Shown here: one piece after another, positions 35,800 through 48,223 of the stretch
How positions within the stretch are numbered: the first letter of the stretch is position 1
Layout: every line of letters starts with the position of its first letter
NCBI GenBank assembly: GCA_036172665.1
Contig: CM069875.1
Location: forward strand, 25,265,806 to 25,329,805
DNA: 64,000 nucleotides
Direction of reading: 5' to 3'
Source of the DNA: Prosopocoilus inquinatus
Taxonomy: Eukaryota > Arthropoda > Insecta > Coleoptera > Lucanidae
Translations under genes and position numbers: made by a program
The notes under the pieces: generated by a model
Told to the model about the DNA's origin: nothing
The model's database searches: none
Seen by the model: only the letters and a program-made list of their open reading frames with translations

Positions 35800-36340
35800 A
35801 GTAAAGTCGGCATATATGGAATAGACCGGGTAATATGGAATACCCGGAATTTTTGAAATAAGAAGCGCCATCTGTTAAATGTCGCTGGTATTAACTTGAG
35901 TTTCGATATTGTAGGCCACTACTGTAGAGATTCTCAGCCGGTAAGATTGAATAATTTTACAATATATGAATTTGTGAATTTATTATCGTTTGGAAGTTTT
36001 CGCGCGGTGCCAGAAAAACGTATTTTGGCGGATTTCTTAAAAAAAGTGTTTTTTTTACACCAATGTAAGTTTGTTATAATATAAATTAGTACAACTTCTG
36101 ATATTTAACCTTATTAATTCAAAGTATTGAATATTTTTCCTTATTTCATATTATCCCAACTGACTTTTCCATAATTACCCGTCATTTTTAATCATATCAT
36201 GAAAATGTAGTTTTTTTAATTTGTTACAGAAACTTTTCCAAAAAATATGTATATTTTAATTTTATTATATGTAATCGCTAGAAAACAACATAAAGTATTT
36301 TTATTAAAAAAAAAATGGGTATTCCATACATGCCGACTGC
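35800..36340. mobile_element. Inverted-repeat MITE
   Basis: The left end AGTCGGCATATATGGAAT and right end ATTCCATACATGCCGACT are inverted complements with one mismatch in 18. The enclosed sequence of about 540 bp is AT-rich and repeats TATGGAATACCCG near the left end. No coding sequence; flank duplication not clear. Confidence 0.6.
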
Positions 36341-36819
36341 GAAAAAAATTTAAAATCATTGTAATTAATCAATTATTTTTAGAAGTAAATTTCACACAGA
36401 CTTAATTCTTTTTTTTTTCAAACTTTAACGAATATATTCTTATATACTTATTCCATTTTAATTTAGCAAAAAATGTCTACTTTATAAACTTCAATATTTT
36501 TAGACCACTTTAGACTCTCAACATCTCTTAAATGGCAAAAAGTTATCTTTTAATATTCTCATCCGTTCTACTTAATACTTAATAGCTTCTTATGTCCCAG
36601 TATGTTGAGCACAGAAAACTCATTGTAGACATCAGTAATTTACACAGAAGAAAAAAATGTTGTCAAATAAATAAATACTAACTTAAAAAATATAATAAAC
36701 ATAGCCGTTATTGTATTTAAAGTTTAAAAAGAATAAAATAATAGCGAGATTTTGCTTTAGACATTGATTTATAATAAATCTACTCACCTATTTTAATTAT
36801 AGGATTAATTAATAAATAT

Positions 36820-37095
36820 CTGAAGACCGTATACTACAATTTTAGTGTAAGATTTGTCACAATGTGAGAGACAGGTTACCACAACGGCCGTTTATTGGTT
36901 GATTCAATACTTCTCTCTCTTTTTAACATTTTTTTAAACAAAATTATCACCGTTTTATTTGGTCCTTAGCCCCACTTGACTATTTACAAAATTTTATAAA
37001 AAAAATTGCAGAAAGTGTGAGAAGTATCGAATCAACCAATGAACATCCATCCTCACTTTGTTTGTAAGATCTTATACGGTGTGACACAGGCCTTA
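36820..37095. mobile_element. Foldback MITE
   Basis: The segment TTTATTGGTTGATTCAATAC followed by TTCTC at about 36890 is matched inverted at about 37018-37045 (GAGAAGTATCGAATCAACCA). Weaker complementarity continues outward through GTAAGAT and CTTAC words. Noncoding. Confidence 0.55.
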
Positions 37096-38025
37096 AGGGA
37101 CAAAAACACAAAAAAAAAACATTTTTGGAATTGTAACAAAAACAAGCTTTGAAAAAATATACATTTACTTATTACCTATGTATGACCGAAATTTAAAAAA
37201 ATAATTATTAATAATTGTAATATTGTTTTAATTTTTTAATACATATTAAATCGTCAAATCATTAAACGTAATTACTAACAAACTAAATTGTAATCGTCAA
37301 TTAGAATGATTTTTTTAAGCTTAACTCACCTAAAGCAAAAATTCATATTTCTTTTAAGATAAATATTTACAAGAGAAACTCCACCCGACTGAAAAACCAA
37401 GTATAATTTATTTAAAGATCATAAATATATAAAATATATATTTTTGAAAAATTTTCATGATGCTTCTTAGTTATAAACAAGAGGGACGCATGGCGTCGGT
37501 TAAAACGGTACTTTTTCCAGCTCGACTCACCTTAAAACAAAACCAATCGATCGTAGACCCAAAAACTCTTGTCAAAGGTTCTTTGCTTTCAGAAAAATAT
37601 GTCACAAAATAAATATTAAGTCGAACTGTGAATAAAACTTCTTTTAGGAACAAACTACCCAGAGACTTCTTAATATAGACTGGCGCTTCCGAACGACTAC
37701 CGACGCTCTAGTAGTAACGAAACCGCGTGTCAAATTGCCCCACCTCCGTGCGGACCAATCAGAGAAGTCCGTCGTTCCTACGTCGCTTGCTGTGCTATCT
37801 TGGAGATATGCACGAGATTAGGATTACGAATTTGCTCTTCACGTATTTCAGAAGATAAGGAGGGAAAATGACACGTGAAGTTTCCGTCTCTGTTGTTATC
37901 AATAAAACAATTAAAATTTCGATTTCTAAATATAGATTTTGCAATCGAAAATTTCTTTTGTTTTTCGTTCACCGTTAACCTTAATTCCTTTGTTAAAAAC
38001 ACAGTTCGAGTAGCTAAAGCTTAAA

Positions 38026-38893
38026 CAGGGTGTCCCAAACTTCCGATAAATTTGTATAGGTTTATATTCTGCGTAATTAAAAATGATTTTCAAATATACA
38101 GATTGTTCATTTAAATGGAACATCATACAGGGTGCTGCGTTGAAGAACGCAACATAAGAAATCCCATGTTAATTTAAAGGTGTTCAAATATTGGCTTCCA
38201 TAATTATTTTACTGCAAAATCTCACTTATGTTTTTTAAAGTACTTTTCAAGATTAATGCGTCAGTGCAGTTTGAGAATTTTTCATTTGCTCAGTTTCAAG
38301 ATATTTAAAAAAAATTCACTGAATTCAATTTATACCAAACAACTATTAACACGGCCTTGATCAAAAGTTTTAGTAAAAACTGGACTGATGATTAATAAAT
38401 CTACTCGTTTTTGAAAAAAGCTGACCTAAAAAGCTTTTACAGTAATTTATTTTAATATTCGCTGATCAATGTCGTACTGAAAGTTTGGTACAAATTGAAT
38501 TTAGGTTAAAAAACCTAAATAGAATTTTACTGAGAAATAATTAGGGAAGCCAGTAGTCGGGCACATTTAAATTAACAATCATTCAACGGTGCAGCACCCT
38601 TTATATTTTATTGCAGTTTTGTTTAGCCTTTGCAGAATTGTAAAAATTATATAACATTATATTTCCTTATTTTTAGTATTCCCTGAGTTATTTTTAATTT
38701 TATGCAAAAAGGGGCATATTTGATCGTCCGCCAAACTGTCAGTTTTCATGATATAACAATCAACTTCAAACTAAAATGTTTCTAAAGCTCTAAGCGTTTA
38801 CAATATTTAACATTATTTTCCCATTTTTTTGATAAAATACCTGTACACAGAAAGAGGCATTTTGACACTTTTACGCAAGTTTAGGACATCCTG
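38026..38893. mobile_element. ACAGGGTG-type element with nested copy
   Basis: The left end CAGGGTGTCCCAAACTTCCG and right end complement (CGCAAGTTTAGGACATCCTG) are inverted repeats; the right is followed by TA. The left flank is AA, so its duplication has decayed. A second element of the same terminal type (38128-38601) lies within it. No protein recognised. Confidence 0.6.
38128..38601. mobile_element. ACAGGGTG-type MITE nested in 38026-38893
   Basis: After TA the left end is CAGGGTGCTGC. The right end is GCAGCACCCTT followed by TA. The inverted match is only about 11 bp. The 474-bp interior is noncoding. Confidence 0.55.
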
Positions 38894-40247
38894 TACAATT
38901 GGATTAAAATACACCACTTACGGGTACCTTGCAGATTGTATCATATACAGCGTACCTACGTCATTCAAATCGATTTCTTACGTTTTACAGTCTTTTTTTT
39001 TAATTCTAGTTTCGATCAAGAATCATTTGTGTTTCACGTAGATAACGATTCATTTTTATTTCACTTCAATCTCAATAAAATTGTAACATAAAATGAAACT
39101 AAGTGTTCATCTATTACTTGTAAGTCTGACAGACTGTTTAAACTTACTTGACGTCTAACTAATGGAAAAAGATGTCACGTGAATAGTTTCCGGAGTTTTA
39201 GCACTGGGATTGCAGGAATAGTCCTTAATATACCTCGAGCGTAAAATATCGACTGTAGAAAGAAGACTAAAGCGGTTACAAGAAGTATCAATGGCGAAAG
39301 CATTATAGTAAACTGTCATTATCCTTCTCCTGCATTCTAACAGTTACTTATTATTATTTTTCAAAGTCTAGAATATTCTTTCTTTGGCTTTACTTAATTA
39401 TTCAAATTCTTGAATGTAAACAAGAATCTGATGATGTGGAAATTGTCACTATCTGTAACTAAACCCATTTATCTCATTTTTATATTTGAGAATCAATTTC
39501 CAATTCGTATGTCAAGTTCAAACCTAACTTATACGATTATCCACCAACATGGTCTCTTTGACTTAAATTAGTCTATTTGGGTTTTCTTTTATTCAAGTTG
39601 CTTCTGTTTCTAATAAACACGGATCATTAACGCAAACAACAAAGTCTTGATGAAATGATCCTGAATAGTGTTAGTTTCCCGATTCCAATCTCGTTCTCTG
39701 CTCGTAATTTATGCATATTAGTTAAGGATTTAGCAATCAATGTTTAAGGAATTCTTCACTTTGGCGAAGCCTTTCAGCTCTCCTAAAAAATGTTGGTTGA
39801 CTGAACTGTACACAAATGTCACCAATTTCATGTTAAGTTCTCTCTTCTGATACAAGAGGTAGTTTTCCTTTTAAGATATTAAGAGTAGCTTTAATTGATC
39901 CATAAAATTAATTCATTTTGAAAATAGTAGTTACACGCAGCGATCCAGTTATATTTATGCCCATCCTCAGCACCTTTTTTTAAAACTCTTTACCTCAAAC
40001 GAAAAATGTGAGTAAGTGAGAGTAAATATGATTTAGACTAATCTCTTCTTATATCTAACAGATGGAAAGTTACTCTTGCAAATGCGTTTTTTCGTGGTTA
40101 TAGTAAAAAATTGTCCCTCATCCCAAAATGTGAAAACAAAAGTAATACTTCAAGATACAATCAAATAAGATTATTACTGGAAAGATGAATCGAGTTTTTC
40201 AAGAAAATTTATAAAAACGTAACGCAGTGGCGGGACAGAAATGGCTA
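38894..40247. other. Intergenic, no feature recognised
   Basis: No recognisable coding region, RNA gene or structured repeat was found here on either strand. Confidence 0.45.
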
Positions 40248-40249
40248 TA

Positions 40250-41045
40250 CAGTAGAACCTCTTTAATCCAAACAATTAAATGTGAAGAGACGTTCTAATC
40301 AGCGAATTATTGGATGAACGTAAATGAGATGCTAAATTTGCAAAAACCATGTATAAAAAGTTTTCTTTTTCTTTTTTTACTTCAGGATTTACTCTCAGGT
40401 ACAGCTTCTCTATTTTGTCTTTCCACTTTAATGTGAAATACTTTCTTTTTGATATCTTAAAGCGAGGGGGGATAGCAACTATCAGTGCCGCCAACTGATA
40501 GGGAAATTCTCTTTTTTCTGAAAATTTTTAATGAAAAGGGATGAAGGAACTTAAACAATAATTGAGGGAAAAATATTCTGAACATTTATTACTCGACAAA
40601 ATATGAAATAGATTCTAGGGATTGATTTTAATTGATCTCTAATATTAATCATTTTTTTATCAACTAGTAATATAAAATATATGCCTTTCTGAGTGTTTTT
40701 TTTTTAGTTTCCCCGGGTAACGTGTTTTTATTTGTTTTCATATTAAAAAAATTGTTGTTATGATGATAATAACTACCTAAATGAATTAACGGAATTATTT
40801 TTTTCAAAATAGCGAATTAGTATCACCTGGAAAGGAAAAAAAAACATTCTTTGGAGGGTTGGCTGCACTGGCGACTACGTACTTGTGATCTTGTGATGAG
40901 GAAGAGGGAAGACGCTGAACAGGTTTCTTCCAGTAACCTTCGGATTATCGAGGATTTTAGCGTTCGGATTATTAGATCATAATTTTGGAGTTCGGATTAT
41001 TAGCTGTTCGAATTAAAATGTGTTCGGATTAAAGAGGTTTCACTG
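40250..41045. mobile_element. pogo/Tigger-like element, internally deleted
   Basis: After TA the left end reads CAGTAGAACCTCTTTAATCC. The right end before TA is its complement (GGATTAAAGAGGTTTCACTG) with two mismatches, the classic pogo/Tigger terminus and TA target. The minus frame at 40276-40494 contains ISKRKYFTLKWKDKIEKL and NPEVKK. These line up with the start of the CENP-B/pogo helix-turn-helix (KR-x-x-L-T, K at fixed spacing, N-P). The catalytic DDE domain is missing, so the element is non-autonomous. Confidence 0.75.
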
Positions 41046-41469
41046 TATTCCACTGTATAAAGAACCTAATACGTTATACGCACCAGATTATACATTTTTG
41101 TGTACAAAATTATATAAAAATTTATTGCTTTTGGACGCAGTTTATATTATTTTCCAGAATCCTCTTAATATGAATTGCCAGTCATCTCTTGGAATTATTA
41201 ATCTTTGAACTTTTGTGATTTTCATTTTCTGTTAAATATGAAATTAACCCTATGTATTATTATCAATATTATCAAAAAATTAAATCTGCGATTTATATCT
41301 GTCAACTGATAGTATCAAATAAACTCGTGTACCTTATACCTTTTATACTATACAGGTTGATGCAGGAAATTAAGTAGGCGGCGTGGGACTTCGTACATAT
41401 TCGAGATAGATGAAAGGAAAGAAGAAAGCTTACGCACAGTGAATAATTTCGATAAATATTTTATATTTT

Positions 41470-41880
41470 TAACTATTAAATGTTTTCTTTCCTTCATTGG
41501 TTACCCAATTCGTTCTGCGATAATTGCATTGTCCGTGTCAAAATTGTACCTTGTTTATGTCTTTTCTCGTCAACTGCCAAATATAATTCATTTCAATTAA
41601 TTTGTTGGCCCCCAGCTAAATTACAAGCACATGATCGAACGACATCTGACGTCGGACACCCCCCTACAATGATATTTATGTTTATTAAAATGCCCAGCCG
41701 CACGCTTGTAAATCAACGATTTGTTTGCGCTATTATGTTTTATCTCGAAACAATTTATAAAAGGCAGCGTGTGGTGTTTAATTGATGAAATTGCATGGAA
41801 AAATTTCGCTCGTCAGGACGAGATGATGAATGAGCGAACGAACTCGCCATCTCGATTGTGATAAACATGTTGATTTTGAT
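41470..41880. promoter_or_regulatory. Less AT-rich island, candidate regulatory or conserved noncoding
   Basis: This stretch has mixed composition, several CpG words and a 101-codon plus-strand frame (41480-41785) whose product I do not recognise. Words such as TTTATAAAAGGCAGCG (41753) resemble a TATA-containing promoter. A short unknown exon or a promoter remains possible. Confidence 0.25.
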
Positions 41881-42476
41881 AAGAGAAACGATTTCGTCGA
41901 CACGTACCGAAAACAAGTTTTGCGTTACACAGTGTGAAAGTCATCGTGTAACTGAGTTATTTGTCCAGTATAAATTACCAAACTTATTTTCTACATACAC
42001 TTATAAATAGTATAATTGCAGTAGCTTTTTATTCATAAAATTTCAATGTACAATTCCTTTTAAATTTGCATGACTGTGACAGTAGTGCAAAGCTCGATAC
42101 CTGTACACATATTCTTAACATGTTTATACTTTTCGAAAAAATCGCAATTGAAAATTTTTATGAATCAGTCAGTTATTAATATTATACGAGTGCAATCGTT
42201 ATCATTTATAGTGATATATTACAGGTTTTAAGCTGTTGTCACTGACAATTTCAGAACACTTTTCAATTGCGATTTTCCTGAAAACTGTTACTTTTTGTTT
42301 AGCATATATGGGTTCAATCATTACTATTTGTAGTGATATGTGACAAGTTTCAAGCTTTGTACAACAGTCACAGTCATCCTTTACAATATAATTACATGGT
42401 AACGTACCGTGAAAGCAATAAAAATACCCTTAGAATATGAATCTGTTACCTTTGTTAACTTCCTACATTAAACATT

Positions 42477-42594
42477 GGTTTCTCAATCACAAGTTAACTT
42501 TAACCTTTGGTTTATTGCCATGGAAACAATTATCTTCGTACCTGTTATCATGGAAATAAACCGAGAGTTAAGGTTAACCTGTGATTGAAAAGCC
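42477..42594. mobile_element. Hairpin MITE (about 50-bp arms)
   Basis: The left arm, GGTTTCTCAATCACAAGTTA continuing to GGTTTATTGCCATGG, is inverted against CCATGATAACAG-type sequence and GGTTAACCTGTGATTGAAAA at the right. Each arm contains an X-box-like word (TTGCCATGGAAAC; TTATCATGGAAAT). It is a short noncoding foldback with no clear target duplication. Confidence 0.65.
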
Positions 42595-43514
42595 GGGCCC
42601 AAAAAAGTAAAACACTAGGTATTGACATTATGACATTTTTTGCAGGTTAGATAACTGTCAGTCACTGGTAGATTTTTAAATGAAATTTGTCAGTCAACAT
42701 TTAAATGAAGTTTAAATATCAATCAGAATGTAATTAAACTGAAATTCTGCTTCAAATTTTCATAATACTAGATATATTAGCATATTAGAATGTGAACGGT
42801 TTCAAATTTAATATTGTTAACATCTTTATCATTCCGAATCAATAACAGACAACAATTCGAAATTTCATATATGTATATTCTTCTTTTTGATTTTGATTGC
42901 TTTGGTCTGTTTCTGAGTTGGATCAAGCAACTGAAAAATCTCGAAGTTTTCCTTACGGGCAAATTATTGTTTATGTCACTCTTTGATTACATATAATTTA
43001 GAGGAAAAAGGCGTTCTGGTTGCGTGAATAATGTCACCAACTGATTACGGTCTTTACAGCTTTCGCTCGTGTAATATAAGAACATGGTTGACTATGTAAT
43101 TGTCATATAATTACATACATACCAAGAACTGATTTAAGTACTTTAGTCTCGGAAGATCTTTTTTTAAGAGTACGACGGCAAAAGAGATCTGCTTCTGTAA
43201 ATACCTAATTTAAATCAATAAAATCCAGAAGTTTTTGCTACTCAGAATTAAATTATTTTTTTTATTATTGTAATAAATTTTTGAAACGGTTTCAATGTTA
43301 GTGCCTGAACAAATCTATTAGGTATATTTGAAAAATTGGCAACGGCGACTTACTTAATTGGCTTCATTGGTAAAGAAGAAAATACCATTACCAATGAGTA
43401 GGTCAAGTTCATTAGTTCATTAGTTCATTAGGTTTATTGTTTTGAGCATTTGCTGGAGCTATTCAAATAACATCCAAAATTTTCATCTCATCGCTACTTC
43501 AGTACTGACACAAC

Positions 43515-43710
43515 TAGGATTGCCAGACGTCCTCTATTTTAGAGGACATACCAACTTTCAGACCCAAAAATGACTCTTGTCCCCTACTTTGAAATTGAGA
43601 ATAGAGGATTATTATACTTCGTATTTTTTACTTTTGTTCGTTATTAAATAACTAAGTACTTACTACTGATGATGATGATCGCTTAATATAGAGGACACCT
43701 GGCAACTCTA
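43515..43710. mobile_element. hAT-type MITE with exact 8-bp target duplication
   Basis: The 196-bp element starts TAGGATTGCCAGACGTCCTC and ends GAGGACACCTGGCAACTCTA, its imperfect complement. GACACAAC flanks both sides (43507-43514 and 43711-43718). The TAGGRTTGCCAG terminus and 8-bp duplication are hAT features. Noncoding. Confidence 0.9.
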
Positions 43711-43856
43711 GACACAACTCAAAAGTTATATTTATGTGACTTTTATAAGATTCATATTATTTGTCTTAAAGGAATTGATAGGGTAGTGACACTATTCAAT
43801 TCAGGGAAGTGACATTATTCAAGTAGTTATGCGTTTTATTAAGAATCTGTTATAAG

Positions 43857-44088
43857 CAGGAAAAATAATTCGGGCCAGTTGTTCCGCGGACGGTGCGAAA
43901 ATTTAGTACTCGGTCTGTATCAGCCTCGCCCATAATAATTTCTGCGAAGTACGAACGCTCGCATTGGATTCCTTCCCCTCCCACTCAATAACAATCGATG
44001 CATCTGAGCAGTGGAAATGTGGTAGAAGTAAATATTATATTCGATGTAAAAGACGTCCCACACAAACTGGCCTGAATTCGTTTCCCTG
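43857..44088. mobile_element. Non-autonomous hAT-type MITE, copy 2
   Basis: The 232-bp element starts CAGGAAAAATAATTCGGGCC and ends GGCCTGAATTCGTTTCCCTG. The exact duplication GTTATAAG flanks it at 43849-43856 and 44089-44096. The interior shares GTGCGAAAATTTA, AATTTCTGCGAA, GCATTGGATTCCTTCCCCTC-type words and GATGCAT with copy 1 (1972-2181), so both belong to one family at unrelated target sites. Confidence 0.9.
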
Positions 44089-44096
44089 GTTATAAG

Positions 44097-45172
44097 CATG
44101 GCCAAGATATAGTTCGGCAAACACCAGCCATTCTGTAGAGCGAACAATACCGTACCTTATGCCATCCGTACTTTTCTTATTGTAATCTTTCAGGAAAAAA
44201 AATAATTATAAATAAATTATATTTTCCAAGGTTATCGAGCAGAGGCGGACTGAATTGCGGAAGCGTTACTTCCAACTTTTATGGACATGCTAATAACTAA
44301 TGACTAATGGTTTTAACATCGACCCGGAGCGAGTATTTTCAGTTTATTTCGTTTAACTCATGCATTTGTACAGTCCAGTGGACTCCGTTTCAAATTTTGC
44401 ATCAGGTTTAAACCACTTACTTTCCCAATCTCTCCAATTTTTGAAGTTTCATTTATTTCCGGCCACAACTTTATTAATAAAAGTTGCTTAATTACGTATA
44501 TATGCCGTCTACTACTTCTGAAAGTTAGGAATTGTTTTTCTGAGACATCCTGTGTATGTTATTTGGCCTTTCACTTTTGCAAAATCTCGTTTTGCAAATA
44601 ATTGTTACAAAGTTACAAACTCCTTACGTTTTCAACCACATAAATTTATTTTCAAGGACTACAGTAACAAAATAATAATGAAAAGTCTTATTTCAAGTTT
44701 TAGATTTGAATTGAATTATTATAATTTTTCATACTATTCCGTATTTATTTGTGTGTTTTTTTTAAGTTGACGTGATTGATTTCTAATATTTTGTAAATTG
44801 ATTCTTAAAATCTTTTCTTTTTAATTATAATTATTGAGATGATTCGTCATTAGTATTTACATGTTTAAACATTAGTGCGCGTTTCTGAAAACCAATCAAA
44901 ACACATCTGCGCGATAGGTAATGTATATACTACACGACATTGTCAGTATAAATGATAATAATACATATATGACCGCATCTTTGAATGTCCGGAACGTGTA
45001 ATTAATCGCTACACTATTGTTTCAATTCTTTCATCATTATTTAGTTCTCCAATAAATATATTGTTTCACCACAGTGTATTAATATCCCCAAAAATAATTA
45101 TGTTTTGCAAACTGCTATTGGACTTTAAATGTGTTGAGGATTGTATCATTTCCATTTGAAATTTGATTCAAT
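44097..45172. other. Intergenic, no feature recognised
   Basis: AT-rich; short open frames only. An AAGTTGCTTAATTACG region near 44480 and GGAAGCGTTACTTCC at 44260 are small symmetric words without a wider structure. Confidence 0.4.
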
Positions 45173-45176
45173 AATT

Positions 45177-47881
45177 GAGGCGTTAAGAATCAAAGTGGCC
45201 TAAGCCACAAATTTTAATTTTCGTGTTTATAATTCCTAAGATTGGCATTTAGTTTATACTTTTAATACAAGACTGGCCTAACTTCAGTTTCTTAGTATGT
45301 TCAGAGATGGAGCTATAAATTTTGTTGTAGCACTCCGGTTTTGCACATTTTATTGTATTCTATAGTGGCCTAAAGTGGGTTAGGCCATTATTACTTCTAT
45401 ACTTTAACGGCATCAAGTCACATCAAGTGCTGTTGTCAAGTGATAAGTTTCTTCTTAAACAAATTATTGCTCCAGGAGGCATATTTATTGCAAATGGATG
45501 TCGTAGAAGCAGAAGGTTTGTTATGTTTTAATTACTATCGATTTATTATTTTTATAAACAAAGTATTGTTTTAAACGTTGGTTTTAATTATTCTGAGGTT
45601 AGGTATTTTTTTTTGCAAACATACCTACGAGTATAACAGAGTACCATTAACAACTGTATGCAATGATTTTATGACATTTAGATATTCCGGATCCTTTTGA
45701 GACAGACGATGAATCTGAATATCAACCATCAGAATGTGAAGATGACCATGCAAAGACGCAAAAAGGCAAGAAAAGAGTTAGAAGAGAAGCTACTTGGGCG
45801 CGCAATCAACGAAAGCTTAAACGAGCTTCAGGACTCTTATATGCAACAAATGCATCGAAAAAATAAATTCTGCTCAATGTAAGACAATTTTTGAAAAGTT
45901 CTATAACATAGCCAATTTTGATTTACAATCTGCTTACTTGTTTGGGCAAATAAAGGTCACAAGAAAACTTAGAGTTTACACTTCAAATGAGGATAGCAGA
46001 CGTCATTATACTAGAATCTACTATTTGCCTAATGAAAATGGATCAGATGTAAAAGTTTGCAAAGATTTTTTTAAGCAAACATTACAAGTTTCTGATGGGA
46101 GAATGTCAAGAGTTTTAAAAAACAAAACTGATGGCATTATACCAAAAGATAAAAGAGGAAGACATCCACCAGCTAATAGGACATCTGACTCAAAGATTAG
46201 AGAAATTAAAGAATTCATAGAACGATTTCCTGTTTATGAGTCACATTACTCTAGACAGAAAAGCGGTTAAATATTCTATTTAGCTCCTGATTTGAACATC
46301 TCGGTCATGTATAATCTGTATAAACAAGAGACTGTTTCACCTGTTACTAGCTAAGTATTCAGGAAAATTTTCAACACACAGTTTAATTTGCATTTCCATG
46401 CACCAGTCACCGACAGCTGCCTGAAATGCGATGAATTTGATAATAAGCTAAAAGTAATTCAGGGCGAAGAAAAGAAAGCTCTGGAGATAGAAAAAGGAGC
46501 TACACCTACGCAAAGCAGAAATGAAATGAAAAGTGACGGAACAGAAGCAGCGTTGCAAGAAAATAATACTGCCGCCATTTCATTTGATTTGATGAAAACT
46601 CTTCCTACTCCTTTGCTTTCGACAGGGGTAGTGTATTACAAGCGCCAGTTGTGGACCTACTGTCTGGGTAAATTCTCTAACAAATGAATGTGTTGGTATT
46701 AACTGAATGAAGTTTTTATTTTTAGGAATACATGACCTGACCAAAAAACACTGCAGTGATGTATGTCTGGGATGAATCTATTGCATCAAGGGGTCCCCAG
46801 GAAATAGAATCATGTCTAATGCATTACTGTAAACATTTTGTCATTGAAAAAAAGCTAGTAATGTACAGCGACCAATGTGGAGGTCAAAACAGAAACATTA
46901 AGATAGCGCTCATTTGTGATTTCATAACAACATTAAAAGAATTCACTATTTCTGAAATAGATCACAAGTTTCTCGTGTCAGGCCATTCCTACCTGCCTTG
47001 CGATCAAGATTTCGGGGTTATAGAAAAAGAGAAAAAGTTGCATAAAAATGTTTTTGTTCCAAATCACTGGGTCACTGTTATAAAATCCGCTCGTAAGAAA
47101 GTACCCTTTACAGTGATTGAAATGACCAAAAATGATATTTTTTCGACAAAGAAGCTAGAAGATGTGATAACCAACCGCAAAATCTGCGAAGAAGGAAGTA
47201 AAGTACAGTGGAAGAAGATACCGTTTTCAGTTTAAATACTCAAACTCAAAAGAAGTCCTATTTAGCACAGTTAACGTAGCAAAACGAAAGAAGTATAGCG
47301 AAATAGATTCTTTAGATTTGTTATATCCAAATGGAAGGCCAATAGAAAAAAAGAATAAGGACAATCTTATTGAACTTTTACCGTATATACCTCCAATTCA
47401 TCACCCCTTTTATGAAAATTTAAAGACGTCTGCCGCAGCAATTGATGAATTGGGAGATGAACACACTGAAGGTAACGAAGATGATTAAATTTCATTGATA
47501 TAACTTTTCTGTTTTCTGAATTTGTATCTTTAAATTACATTTCTGCGTAAAAAGTATGTTTTTTTAGTGAATACTGATTAATCTCTTAAACAATATTAGT
47601 ATGCAGTGGCATAGGTCCTGAATATGCTATTAAAATATAATATGCTACAAGGATGCAGAAATGGCCTAATCCACATCAAAATCCGTTTTTTGTAAAAAAA
47701 ATTATGAATTTTGTGTTTCAGTTTGTAACAACGTTGCACTAAATATTTTATTTAATAATTATTAATGTGCAACTTTAATATTTTATTCCTACAATTATAT
47801 TTGAAATACAAGCAAAATTAAATTTCCTGTTTTCTCAGTTGTAATTTTTTGGGGTTAGGCCACTTTAGTTCTCAACGCCTC
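45177..47881 (+). mobile_element. Full-length DDE-type DNA transposon (Sola-like?), AATT target duplication
   Basis: The 2705-bp element starts GAGGCGTTAAGAA and ends TTCTCAACGCCTC. The terminal inverted repeats match at about 26 of 30 positions, including AAAGTGGCCTAA. AATT lies outside both ends (45173-45176, 47882-47885), a 4-bp duplication. The only gene is the broken transposase at 45494-47488. A 4-bp duplication, GAG termini and the transposase layout suggest the Sola superfamily or a relative. That assignment is from memory of features, not a search, and is tentative. Confidence 0.85.
45494..47488 (+). pseudogene. Transposase of the 45177-47881 element, decayed
   Basis: Exon 1 (45494-45515, MDVVEAE) joins by a phase-1 intron (45516-45681) to an acidic then basic segment containing WARNQRKLKRASG. 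A frameshift leads to CIEKINSAQC and FEKFYNIANF, then the long frame ending near YESHYSRQKS. Stops follow at about 46267 and 46352 within otherwise aligned sequence (VMYNLYKQE, FNLHFHAPVTDSCLKCDEF). Next is SFDLMKTLPTP (candidate first Asp, 46586). A second intron donor is at about 46668, followed by YVWDESIASRGPQEI, YSDQCGGQNRN (candidate second Asp, 46870) and SGHSYLPCDQDFGVIE (third acidic site). A frameshift near 47230 precedes the tail ending at 47488. The order matches a family of multi-copy insect proteins with an RNase-H-like DDE core. Stops and shifts make it inactive. Confidence 0.82.
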
Positions 47882-47919
47882 AATTTTGGTCTTGCATAGC
47901 ACTGATATACTAATTAAAA

Positions 47920-48180
47920 AATATTGAAAAGTTAATAAAATCCAAGTACTTAGACAGAAAATACAAGACAGCATTAGCTTTTCTGGATTTAAGAACCGCA
48001 CCCAACAAAGTGGCCAGAGCACCGTGAAAAAATTTGAAAGAATTAGAAGTACCAACTTACCAGCACATCTAATCACAGCTATAAAAAGTGTATGTAAAAT
48101 AGGGAATGCTGAATTAGTGGTTAGGAGGAAGTCTATGAATGGATAGAGGAATACAACAGGAATTTGAGCCCTTTGTTTTT
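47920..48180 (+). pseudogene. LINE reverse transcriptase remnant, 5' part of a split copy
   Basis: Plus-strand frames read ALAFLDLRTAPNKVARAP and then NLKELEVPTYQHI and KSVCKIGNAELVVRRKS. This matches the block around RT motif A (aliphatic-LDL-x-x-A-F-D-x-V) and the following thumb-side segment of non-LTR reverse transcriptases. Stops and small shifts break it. It ends against the pogo-like insertion at 48224 and appears to resume at 50410. Confidence 0.68.
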
Positions 48181-48223
48181 CTAGCGGTAACAAGTAGTAT
48201 CAATAAGTAACCTTTTGTACGTA

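Noticed and set aside
43390..43435. TTCATTAG repeated three times
   Set aside because: A short microsatellite-like run with no wider structure; not worth a separate element call.
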